Source: Acidobacteriota bacterium (lineage in GTDB: Bacteria; Acidobacteriota; Terriglobia; Terriglobales; Acidobacteriaceae). From it: a stretch of DNA of 7,562 nt. How positions within the stretch are numbered: the stretch's first letter is position 1; every line of letters begins with the position of its first letter. Below, piece after piece: positions 1-6,395 of the stretch. The DNA is taken from assembly GCA_021805955.1 (NCBI GenBank), contig JAJZDO010000867.1:1-7562 (forward strand), in the 5' to 3' direction. The position numbers were made by a program, and so were the translations under genes. A model generated the notes under the pieces. The model had not been told where the DNA came from, searched no databases, and saw only the letters and a program-made list of their open reading frames with translations.

Positions 1-643
1 TCTGGATACGACCTAGAAAGTCGAAGGGAATTTTCAGCAGCAGGTGAGGAAATGGCAAGAATGCCAGCGGAAGAAATCCCATAAAGGCAGTTACGGAATC
101 GGAGATGGTTTTGACTTCCGATTCCACATCGCTATCGAACAGACATTTTCCCGTAATGCGCAAGGTCAGCTCAAGCATGGAGCGATGGATATCGAAGGTG
201 GCCTCGCTCGGCCATCGTGTTGTCATCTCGTCGGCAAACTGAAGCATAGTTTCTGCATAAGCCGCGATTCTCTGGCGATGAAATGCAGGCTGGACCAATT
301 TTCGCTGGCGCATATGGGCGGGCTCTTCGCTGGTCAGCAGCCCTTCTCCCAGCACAAATTTCGCGCGCTGCATCACGATGCCGCGGTGCTGCATGGCCGC
401 GTCGCGGACCAAGACTTCCTGCACCATGTCGGGACGATTGAACTGAAAGACATGGCGTCCGAAAGCTTTGTAGTGGACGAGGTCTCCATAGACTTGGGCA
501 TTTCTCTGGAGAAACTCAAGCGTGCTCAGGCGCAGCAATCCAGGGTTGCGCATTCGGTTCCAGGTACTGGGGCCGGGAGGGTAATGGGTGCTGGCAGTCA
601 CGGTCAAAGGAAGAAGTTCGCCTTTCGAGCGGAATTTTGACAT
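1..643 (-). CDS. Cytochrome P450, N-terminal 214 residues (runs off the left edge)
   Basis: The reverse strand is open from the window edge to an ATG at 643 and encodes the first 214 residues of a cytochrome P450, a heme-thiolate monooxygenase of about 450 residues. Visible family marks are a proline-rich PPGP hinge (residues 22-25) and the helix-C heme-propionate motif H110-x-x-x-R114, set in the typical GLLTSEEPAHMRQRKLVQPAF context (split here: GLLTSEEP at 101-108, LVQPAF at 116-121). The I-helix, ExxR and heme-binding cysteine lie outside the window, so catalytic integrity cannot be judged. No N-terminal membrane anchor is seen, which suggests a soluble enzyme. An in-frame ATG at 667 is an alternative start. 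I prefer 643 because AAGG lies just upstream and a promoter-like element would start transcription near 667. The substrate is unknown. The gene is divergent from the hydrolase at 720. Confidence 0.9.
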   Translation of the reverse strand, partial: MSKFRSKGELLPLTVTASTHYPPGPSTWNRMRNPGLLRLSTLEFLQRNAQVYGDLVHYKAFGRHVFQFNRPDMVQEVLVRDAAMQHRGIVMQRAKFVLGEGLLTSEEPAHMRQRKLVQPAFHRQRIAAYAETMLQFADEMTTRWPSEATFDIHRSMLELTLRITGKCLFDSDVESEVKTISDSVTAFMGFLPLAFLPFPHLLLKIPFDFLGRIQ

Positions 644-670
644 GCAGCCTTGCACTGAACGCTGCATCCG

Positions 671-698
671 ATTAGAAAGAAGTTTGTTTCAAATTCAA
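671..698 (-). promoter_or_regulatory. Possible sigma-70 promoter for the P450 gene
   Basis: Read on the minus strand, TTGAAT (698-693, four of six matches to the -35 consensus) is followed after 16 bases by TCTAAT (676-671, five of six matches to the -10 consensus). Transcription would begin around 664, inside or just after the upstream ATG at 667, which favours the ATG at 643 as the true start. The element lies in the 76-base divergent gap with the hydrolase. This is a consensus match only and could be chance. Confidence 0.35.
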
Positions 699-704
699 AC
701 TGTT

Positions 705-710
705 AAGGAG
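705..710 (+). promoter_or_regulatory. Ribosome binding site deciding the hydrolase start
   Basis: AAGGAG lies 9 bases before the ATG at 720. It fixes the hydrolase start there and not at 588, where an open frame extends 44 codons further upstream through the divergent P450 start and the intergenic gap. Confidence 0.8.
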
Positions 711-719
711 AACAAAGCC

Positions 720-1430
720 ATGCCGCATTTTCATGGGATGACATTGCAGTGGTTAGGTCATGCCACCTTCTTTCTTGAAACTGCTCAAGGCACATCGATC
801 TTGATCGATCCTTGGATCGAGTCGAATCCTTCGTGTCCCAAGGGATGGAAAGCTCCCGGGAAAATAGATCTTGTACTTTGCACCCATGGCCATGGCGACC
901 ATATTGGAGACGCGTTGTCCATGGATCAACGGTATCACCCGACCTTCGTTGGAATCTATGAACTGACAGGCTGGCTGGCATCGCAAGGGGTGAAGAAGAC
1001 CGTAGGGATGAATCTTGGAGGCTCATACCGTTTTCACGACGTCAACATCTGCATGGTGGAGGCCAAACACTCATCGAGCATAGAGGGCAAAGGAGCCGTG
1101 ATTTATGCCGGAGTTGCCGCAGGGTATGTATTGCAAATCGAGGGTGAACCCGTGCTCTATCACTCCGGAGATACTGCGCTGTTCAGCGACATGAAACTTT
1201 TGCGGGAGCTATATGCGCCCGAGGTGGCCTGTCTGCCCATTGGCGACCACTTTACGATGGGGCCCAGGGCAGCCGCGCTTGCAGCGGAGTATGTGGGTGC
1301 GAGAGAAGTAATTCCCATGCATTATGGAACATTTCCGCAACTGACTGGAAGGCCGGAGGAATTGCGGCATCACCTGCAGGGAAAGGAAATCGAAGTAGTC
1401 GATTTGCAGCCAGGCGGAATTTTGCGGTAG
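720..1430 (+). CDS. UPF0173-type metal-dependent hydrolase (metallo-beta-lactamase fold)
   Basis: This 236-residue cytoplasmic protein is a complete member of the metallo-beta-lactamase-fold UPF0173/YtkL-like hydrolases, usually about 225-235 residues. It opens with the WLGHATFFLE strand (residues 11-20) and ILIDPWI (27-33). The metal-binding motif is H56-x-H58-x-D60-H61 in THGHGDH. Further expected ligands are H117 (AKHSS), D151 (YHSGDTAL) and H201 (IPMHYGTFP), with the family signature PIGDHFTMGP at 173-182. All expected metal ligands are present, so an active, probably dinuclear zinc hydrolase is likely. The physiological substrate of this family is not established. A strong AAGGAG sets the start. 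The gene appears monocistronic: a hairpin follows and the next gene is convergent. A link to the divergent P450 is possible only by proximity. Confidence 0.93.
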   Translation: MPHFHGMTLQWLGHATFFLETAQGTSILIDPWIESNPSCPKGWKAPGKIDLVLCTHGHGDHIGDALSMDQRYHPTFVGIYELTGWLASQGVKKTVGMNLGGSYRFHDVNICMVEAKHSSSIEGKGAVIYAGVAAGYVLQIEGEPVLYHSGDTALFSDMKLLRELYAPEVACLPIGDHFTMGPRAAALAAEYVGAREVIPMHYGTFPQLTGRPEELRHHLQGKEIEVVDLQPGGILR

Positions 1431-1477
1431 GACTAGCGCTAAGCGGCGACGCTATAAGATTACAACACAAATACTCG

Positions 1478-1502
1478 CAAGGCGGCTCGTTGCGCCGCCT
1501 TG
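1478..1502 (+). terminator. GC-rich hairpin terminator between convergent genes
   Basis: CAAGGCGGC (1478-1486) pairs with GCCGCCTTG (1494-1502) in a perfect 9-base-pair stem around a 7-base loop, 47 bases after the hydrolase stop. The following bases GTTTCTC are only weakly T-rich, so it is an imperfect rho-independent terminator. It sits between two convergent genes and may work in both directions, although the minus-strand downstream side has no T run. Confidence 0.6.
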
Positions 1503-1525
1503 GTTTCTCGAGCATTCATTGTGAC

Positions 1526-1819
1526 TTATTTCGTTCCTTGCTGCTTCCTGCGCTCTGCCCAGCGTTTCCGCATCGCATCGGCAATTCGTTTGCGTCCCTC
1601 AGGAGATAGGCGGCGCTTCCGTTTTGCGGATTTCTTGGGTGCAGCCACGGCAGCCACGTGAGTTACCGTTGCAGCCTTGGGACGCCCCGGGCCTCGCGTC
1701 GTTGGTTTTCCTGTCAATAGCGCACGAGCTTGTTGCAGTCGTGAAATCTCTGAATCAATTTCATGTACGAGTCTATTAAAATCCACAATCCCTCCAATGT
1801 TCGATCCAATCTTGATCAA
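1526..1819 (-). CDS. Small basic protein with AT-hook-like motif, TTG start; putative DNA-binding
   Basis: This gene encodes a 97-residue, strongly basic protein of unknown function. Three parts are visible. Residues 13-36 form a predicted amphipathic, coiled-coil-like helix (DFNRLVHEIDSEISRLQQ and on), suitable for dimerisation. An Ala/Pro/Lys-rich linker includes GPGRPK (43-48), which resembles an AT-hook core. A C-terminal basic block (66-92) carries LSPEGRKRIADAMRKRWAE. Small proteins of this plan recur in Acidobacteria from general familiarity; none has a function I can name. Nucleic-acid binding is an inference from composition. The start is TTG at 1819, supported by AGGAG five bases upstream; no in-frame ATG lies nearby upstream. 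It follows the permease gene on the same strand after 133 bases, with its own -10-like element. Confidence 0.8.
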   Translation of the reverse strand: MIKIGSNIGGIVDFNRLVHEIDSEISRLQQARALLTGKPTTRGPGRPKAATVTHVAAVAAPKKSAKRKRRLSPEGRKRIADAMRKRWAERRKQQGTK

Positions 1820-1824
1820 TGTTA

Positions 1825-1829
1825 CTCCT
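1825..1829 (-). promoter_or_regulatory. Ribosome binding site supporting the TTG start at 1819
   Basis: On the minus strand AGGAG stands 5 bases before the TTG codon at 1819-1817. This good spacing is the main reason to accept a TTG start for the small basic protein. Confidence 0.65.
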
Positions 1830-1864
1830 GCGAATCCGCCATCTAGTTCGCGGAAGTAAATTAC

Positions 1865-1870
1865 ACTATA
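1865..1870 (-). promoter_or_regulatory. Possible -10 element for the small basic protein gene
   Basis: The minus strand reads TATAGT, five of six matches to TATAAT, about 45 bases upstream of the TTG start, in an AT-rich patch of the gap after the permease gene. No convincing -35 hexamer is found at 16-18 bases. The rest of the 1860-1952 gap shows no clear terminator for the permease gene. Confidence 0.35.
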
Positions 1871-1952
1871 ACATTCTCCAAATACGCGGACGCTAAGAAA
1901 AGTGGTATTTCGTGAAAGAATAGTCTACAGGTTAGTTTCCTGGGTAGAGGCA

Positions 1953-4349
1953 TCAGCGACTCTTGTCTGGAGAGTCGGTCTTTTCCTGAGATCCAGTTGT
2001 ACCAACGTGGGTATCTATGGCGGGTATCAGGATCGGCGCGTGGTCTTGTTCCCCTGGAACAATCTGACTGTACTGCGACTGACTGCCGTCTCCCAGGGAT
2101 CGGTGCAAACCCTGGATTATTTCCTGCTGGTTTAATTTGTACTCCATGGCGAGACGGCCGAGCGCATACGTGACAATGTCACTGTGATGCAATTCGTGCA
2201 TGGAAGCGTCACCGCGAAACTTCAGCCATAACTGATGGACTAACTCTACGTCCTGCGGTTGCAGGGCGGGCGCATGAGGTCCTATATGGAAAAACTTCGC
2301 TGAACCATCCGGCATAATTACATAGAAAGTGAATTGCCGCTTGGGTTCCGGCAGGGCTTCCCATGCTTTGCCGGAATAGAAGGCCTGTTCTTCGGCCGTC
2401 ATGCGGGTTGAAAGGCCGGCGACAACTGTTGCCGCTTCCAGGGAATTTGCCGTTTGCGCGATCGCCGCAAAAGGGTCGCCGGCGGGAACCACCAGCAATG
2501 AGATATGGCGTCCGAAGCTTTCCGCAACCGCGACTGCCTGGGTAAAGATCATCTGCTCATGTTCAGTAAAGGCCAACTGCGAAGCGTCAATATATTCCGG
2601 ACCGCCGGCTCCCATCAAACGGACCGTGAGTAAAACTACGTCCTGGCTCTCTTCGGAGCTGTGCGCAAGGGCCCAGCGGAGCGCTTTTGCGGCTCGGATA
2701 TCCCTCATTGTGACAACAATGCAGCCGGGGCGGATTCGCAGATTCTCGCGGCTGACGGTGTCGTCATTTTCCAGTTGAAAGTGTTCTTTCATCTCCCGCG
2801 CGGTAGCGGCGTGCCGGCGGGCATTGTCCTTCTCGGAGAGGGTAAAGATGATATAGAAAGTGGCGGCAAAGGCAATGCCGCTGACGGTCGCCACCTCCTT
2901 GGTAAGCAGGTTGACGATTGCGGTGCTGAAAAGGACCAGAAAGACGGAGAATAAGCCGATGGGCAGTTCAGTGTTTCCAATCCGCAGATTGATAGGTACT
3001 TTCCAGCCTCGCACGCCGCGGTAGCGATAGCGCAGTACGAGCATTGCCAACCCATTGAACGTAAAACTCCAGATAACGCCGAATGCATAGGCTTCACCAA
3101 TCACAATGATGTTGCCGCGGCTCAGTATGATCGTCGCAAGTTGCAGCACGGTCACAAGATTGATGATGCGGGTAGGAGTGCCGAATTTCCGTTGTGGCTT
3201 GCGGAACCAGTCATGCAGCACGCCATCTTCGGCCACCCGCATCAGCACACCGGTCGAGCCGATGATGGACGTATTGATGGCGCCCGCGAGGATAAGAAAA
3301 CCCACAACCACGACGAAGATACGGAAGGCAACGCGAAGCGCGAGTGGTCCCACCATGTACATCGCAATCCCAGCGATCACATTGTCGCCGTAGATAGGCA
3401 CACGGACGCGATCGGGAATCAACATGACGGCAAGCAGAGAGGCTCCGCCGGTGAAGATCAGGCTATAGATGGCAATGACGATGGCGGCGCGCTTCAGGTT
3501 CTTGAGCTTGGGATGCTGGATCTCGCGGTTGACCTGGGCGAGAGTTTCCTCGCCGCTCATGGCCAGCACGGTATGGCCAAAGGCCATCAGAACGCCGAAT
3601 AGTCCAAATGTCTTCGCCAGGCTGGTGTGTTCCAGGAAGCCAAATGAGCTGGGAGTAAAGTTGAAATTCGAAGGTATGGGCAGGGGCGGGAGATGTGCTC
3701 CCTTATAGAGGATCGAGAAGATGCCCCACACCATCATGATGAGTACCATCACGGTGGTGACTTTCATGACGTCGACGGCGCGCTTGCTCGACGCTTCAAT
3801 TCCTTTGACGTTCAGCCACCAGTAGTAGACAGTGACGATGACAGCGAGAAAGGCAGCGGTGGAATTGACTGGCAACTGCACGGCCACGCCGGGACTAGAT
3901 AGAAGCGAGCCTCCAAGAAGCTGATGCTCGGCGCAGAGACGCAAGAGTTCGTTGAGCAGGCCGACGATGTATTGACCGGCTGACACTCCCGAGACCGGGC
4001 CTGTCAGGATGTAGTCGAACATCAGCGCGGAGACGCTGACCTTGGCGAAGGTGCTGCCGAGACCCTCTTTCACGATCCGGTAGACGCCGCCGCGCGTGAA
4101 CATCGAACAGCTTTCCACGTAAACGGCGCGCACCGCGAACGAAAACAGCATGACGCCAAGTACGATCCAGGGCGCCGATTTGCCAAAATCCTGTTCAGCG
4201 ATCCCGACGGCATAAAACGCGGAAGACGCCAGGTCATTCAGAACAATTGCAGCCGCGCTCCAAAAGGAAATGAACGTCAGCATCACGGTGGATGCGACGA
4301 CAATGCGTACCCGGTTCGGTGTGGGCGCGGAAACGGTCTGCTCTGGCAT
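1953..4349 (-). CDS. APC-superfamily permease with universal-stress-like C-terminal extension
   Basis: This 798-residue inner-membrane transporter has two parts. Residues 1-505 are an amino acid-polyamine-cation (APC) core with about 12 hydrophobic spans, including roughly 17-37, 59-78, 163-180, 193-214, 286-311, 340-365, 395-412, 415-439, 463-482 and 487-504. The APC hallmark after span six is present as SGEETLAQVNREIQHPKLKN (265-284). Residues 506-798 are cytoplasmic. Within them, about 541-650 (GCIVVTMRD, VVLLTVRL, ISLLVVPAGDP, ATVVAGLS) resemble the alternating strands of a universal-stress-protein-like Rossmann domain. A helical segment (701-752) and a polar tail follow. APC permeases are commonly 450-500 residues, so the tail adds about 290. 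The substrate cannot be read from sequence; an amino acid or cation is likely. The ATG at 4349 is forced because an in-frame TAA lies three codons upstream and span one begins near residue 17. GAGG sits only one base before the ATG, an unusually close and probably poor ribosome site. Confidence 0.88.
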   Translation of the reverse strand: MPEQTVSAPTPNRVRIVVASTVMLTFISFWSAAAIVLNDLASSAFYAVGIAEQDFGKSAPWIVLGVMLFSFAVRAVYVESCSMFTRGGVYRIVKEGLGSTFAKVSVSALMFDYILTGPVSGVSAGQYIVGLLNELLRLCAEHQLLGGSLLSSPGVAVQLPVNSTAAFLAVIVTVYYWWLNVKGIEASSKRAVDVMKVTTVMVLIMMVWGIFSILYKGAHLPPLPIPSNFNFTPSSFGFLEHTSLAKTFGLFGVLMAFGHTVLAMSGEETLAQVNREIQHPKLKNLKRAAIVIAIYSLIFTGGASLLAVMLIPDRVRVPIYGDNVIAGIAMYMVGPLALRVAFRIFVVVVGFLILAGAINTSIIGSTGVLMRVAEDGVLHDWFRKPQRKFGTPTRIINLVTVLQLATIILSRGNIIVIGEAYAFGVIWSFTFNGLAMLVLRYRYRGVRGWKVPINLRIGNTELPIGLFSVFLVLFSTAIVNLLTKEVATVSGIAFAATFYIIFTLSEKDNARRHAATAREMKEHFQLENDDTVSRENLRIRPGCIVVTMRDIRAAKALRWALAHSSEESQDVVLLTVRLMGAGGPEYIDASQLAFTEHEQMIFTQAVAVAESFGRHISLLVVPAGDPFAAIAQTANSLEAATVVAGLSTRMTAEEQAFYSGKAWEALPEPKRQFTFYVIMPDGSAKFFHIGPHAPALQPQDVELVHQLWLKFRGDASMHELHHSDIVTYALGRLAMEYKLNQQEIIQGLHRSLGDGSQSQYSQIVPGEQDHAPILIPAIDTHVGTTGSQEKTDSPDKSR

Positions 4350-4504
4350 GGCCTCGTTACATCACAAAACAGCTGCAAAATGTGTGGATACTTCGCCAGC
4401 TTTCATCAAGACATACACACCAATCATGCGTCGAGATGCAAGGCCAGCGTCCCATCAAACGAGGAATTCCGTGGTCTTGCAAAATGGATATTCCCCAATG
4501 AAAC
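4350..4504 (-). promoter_or_regulatory. 155-base leader of the permease gene with an inverted repeat over the ribosome site
   Basis: Between the small membrane gene and the permease lie 155 bases with no supportable gene. In minus-strand direction CCTCGTT (4464-4458) is the exact complement of AACGAGG (4358-4352), which overlaps the permease's only Shine-Dalgarno-like bases, directly before the ATG. Pairing would hide the start region. Arms of seven bases separated by 93 bases may be chance, and no known riboswitch is recognised. No strong promoter was found here, which mildly favours co-transcription from the small gene. Confidence 0.25.
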
Positions 4505-4636
4505 TTAATCGTTCCTGCTGAGGAGTTCATGCATGTCTTCCACGAAGCTGATGACAATCACAAAGGCTGAGCCGACGCCGCCGATCAGGAACATTCCGAC
4601 CAGAACGTGATCCAGGGCCTTAAGAAAAATCTGCAT
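4505..4636 (-). CDS. Small 43-residue single-span membrane protein
   Basis: A short minus-strand frame runs from ATG at 4636 to TAA at 4507-4505 and encodes 43 residues. It starts MQIFLKALDHVLVG, continues with one strongly hydrophobic span (about residues 12-32, LVGMFLIGGVGSAFVIVISF) that contains Gly-x-x-Gly and Gly-x-Ser packing motifs, and ends with a charged tail, VEDMHELLSRND. This fits an intact, functional small membrane protein better than random translation. It lies on the same strand as, and 154 bases upstream of, the permease, which suggests it could be a permease subunit or modulator, by analogy with small partners of transporters such as KdpF; that is inference only. No Shine-Dalgarno sequence precedes the ATG. 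A TACACT -10-like hexamer ends 6 bases before it, so a leaderless transcript is possible. Confidence 0.72.
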   Translation of the reverse strand: MQIFLKALDHVLVGMFLIGGVGSAFVIVISFVEDMHELLSRND

Positions 4637-4696
4637 TGCAAGAGTGTACTGCCGACTGCGTCGCGCGCGCACAATTTACGGCTATAAATAATTTGT
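4637..4696. promoter_or_regulatory. Divergent promoter region between the small membrane gene and lnt
   Basis: These 60 bases separate two outward-facing start codons and must hold both promoters. Rightward, TATAAA (4683-4688) ends 8 bases before the lnt ATG at 4697. Leftward, TACACT (minus strand, 4648-4643) ends 6 bases before the ATG at 4636. Neither has a convincing -35 at normal spacing, and neither gene has a clear Shine-Dalgarno sequence. Both transcripts may therefore begin at or within a few bases of the start codon. A GC-alternating run (4659-4670) lies between the two elements. Confidence 0.4.
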
Positions 4697-6367
4697 ATGC
4701 GCCGGATAAATGGTAGACTGCACCCGATGCGCGCTGGATCGAAACTGGGCTGGGTGCTTGCGGCAGAAAGCGGTGTGCTGCTGGTACTGCCATTTCCGGT
4801 GGCGGGCCCGCTTCCTCACTGGCGCGCCGCGCTGGCCTGGATAGCGTTCATTCCGCTATTGATCGCGCTTCTGGTCCCGAGGGATGGCTTTGGATGGCCG
4901 CGGGTGGCGCGCAATACGCTGCTCGGGTACTTCTGCGGAATTCTCTGGTACGGCGGCACCTGTTACTGGATTGAGTCGACGATGCGGCTGTACGGGAACC
5001 TTTCTCCCTTCATGGCCAGCATCGTGCTTCTGCTGTTCTGTCTATATCTTGGCCTCTACTTCGCGTTGTTTGCATTGCTCGTCACCCTCGCCCAGCGAGC
5101 CACTGGGAGTACGATCTGGACGCTGGTGCTGACGCCTCTGCTGTGGATAGCAGTGGAGCTAGCTCGCGCGCGGATCACCAGTTTCCCATGGAATCAACTG
5201 GGGGATTCCCAGGTGGACAACCTGCTGCTGACGCGGCTAGCGCCCTGGGCCGGTACCTATGGAATTTCTTTCGTGCTGGTGGCTGGGAACTGCGCCATGG
5301 CGAGCTTGTTTCTTTTTCGAGGGTGGCGGGCGCGCCTTATTCCATCGATTCTTGCGATTGGTTTGGCGGCGGGGTTGTCGAAAGGATATAACCCGCAGGT
5401 TGCCCACGAGCCCACCCACGCAACCGCGATGCTGCTGCAGCCGAACCTAAGCGTGAGTGGAGGGAACAACTGGATGGGCGATGTGTTCGATCTCCACATG
5501 CAGCACCTCACAACACTCAGCGAGAACGCATGCGGCGCATATTTTCAAGGCCTTCCCATCCGTGGCGATGCGAGGATTCAGCCGACTTGCAATCCGCGAT
5601 CCATCGAGAAGCCTGAGATCAATGTAATTATCTGGCCGGAATCTCCGGCTCCATTTGAAGACTCCGACCCGCGCTTTCGCCACTGGGTCTCGGCGCTGGC
5701 CGAAGATGCACATGCGCCCATGATTGTTGGCGATATCGCAGTTGAGCCCGAGCCGGGTCAGACAGGGCCCGCCATGTACAACTCAGCCGCGTTTGTGGCT
5801 TCAGATGGAACGTTTGCAGGCCGCTACGACAAGATGCATCTGGTGCCGTTTGGCGAATACACGCCATTTCCGGAGTTATTGTCCTTTGCCGGATCGCTGA
5901 CGGACCAGGTGGGCCATATGACCCCCGGAAGGCGTCGCATGGTATTTGCGGCGGACGGGCATCGCTACGGCGTTTTCATTTGCTACGAGTCGATTTTTGG
6001 CGATGAAGTACGCCAGTTTGTGAAGCTGGGCGCGGATGTGCTGGTCAATATTTCCGATGATGGCTGGTACGGCGATACCAGCGCGCCATGGCAGCACTTG
6101 AACATGACTCGCATGCGCGCGATTGAAAACGATCGCTGGGTATTGATCGATACCAATAGCGGCGTTACATCGGTCATCGATCCGCGCGGGCGGGTGGCGC
6201 AAAGCGCGCCGCGCCATGCGGAGATTTCGTTGTTGGCGCGCTTCAATTATAGTTCGCGGCAGACTTTTTATACTCGCCATGGCGACCTGTTCGCCTGGCT
6301 CTGTGCCATAATCGCAATAGTTCTCGCTGTCGATGGAGCGGTCCAGAACAACTATCGGCAAGCCTGA
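4697..6367 (+). CDS. lnt: Apolipoprotein N-acyltransferase
   Basis: This 556-residue inner-membrane enzyme performs the last step of lipoprotein maturation, transferring a fatty acyl group from phospholipid to the N-terminal cysteine amine of apolipoprotein, which implies a Gram-negative-type envelope. Residues 18-228 hold six to seven hydrophobic spans. Residues about 243-515 form the periplasmic nitrilase-like (carbon-nitrogen hydrolase) domain, and 531-547 is a closing C-terminal span. The catalytic triad is complete: E315 in IIWPES, K379 in RYDKMHLVPFGEYTPF and C429 in ICYESIFGD. E387 in FGEY matches another residue known to be essential in the family. The loop before WPES is longer than I recall for the E. 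coli enzyme. The start is uncertain: ATG 4697 or ATG 4727 (M11), neither with a Shine-Dalgarno sequence. prfB follows after 28 bases, so the two are probably co-transcribed. Confidence 0.95.
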   Translation: MRRINGRLHPMRAGSKLGWVLAAESGVLLVLPFPVAGPLPHWRAALAWIAFIPLLIALLVPRDGFGWPRVARNTLLGYFCGILWYGGTCYWIESTMRLYGNLSPFMASIVLLLFCLYLGLYFALFALLVTLAQRATGSTIWTLVLTPLLWIAVELARARITSFPWNQLGDSQVDNLLLTRLAPWAGTYGISFVLVAGNCAMASLFLFRGWRARLIPSILAIGLAAGLSKGYNPQVAHEPTHATAMLLQPNLSVSGGNNWMGDVFDLHMQHLTTLSENACGAYFQGLPIRGDARIQPTCNPRSIEKPEINVIIWPESPAPFEDSDPRFRHWVSALAEDAHAPMIVGDIAVEPEPGQTGPAMYNSAAFVASDGTFAGRYDKMHLVPFGEYTPFPELLSFAGSLTDQVGHMTPGRRRMVFAADGHRYGVFICYESIFGDEVRQFVKLGADVLVNISDDGWYGDTSAPWQHLNMTRMRAIENDRWVLIDTNSGVTSVIDPRGRVAQSAPRHAEISLLARFNYSSRQTFYTRHGDLFAWLCAIIAIVLAVDGAVQNNYRQA

Positions 6368-6395
6368 AAATCCATTTTTAAAGACTGGTCCGACC

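Noticed and set aside
44..640. Plus-strand open frame of 198 codons
   Set aside because: It is the antisense shadow of the cytochrome P450, whose minus-strand translation has clear family motifs.
588..719. 44-codon upstream extension of the hydrolase
   Set aside because: The extension has no family similarity and crosses the divergent P450 start; AAGGAG places the start at 720.
1822..1842. Six-codon minus-strand frame (MADSQE) ending over the AGGAG of the small basic protein
   Set aside because: No ribosome binding site and too short to separate from chance; no leader-peptide logic in the codons.
1902..2135. Plus-strand frame of 77 codons in the permease gap and tail
   Set aside because: No recognisable features, no ribosome site, and it mostly overlaps the well-supported permease C-terminus.
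2401..3902. Several plus-strand frames of 60-153 codons
   Set aside because: All are antisense to the permease and show composition typical of shadow translation, with no motifs.
4357..4557. Minus-strand frame of 66 codons between permease and lnt
   Set aside because: It overlaps the 43-residue gene in another frame, has erratic composition rich in Cys and Trp, and lacks a ribosome site.
4659..4670. Alternating GC run as a possible structured element
   Set aside because: Short and ordinary in GC-rich intergenic DNA; no dyad beyond the alternating bases themselves.
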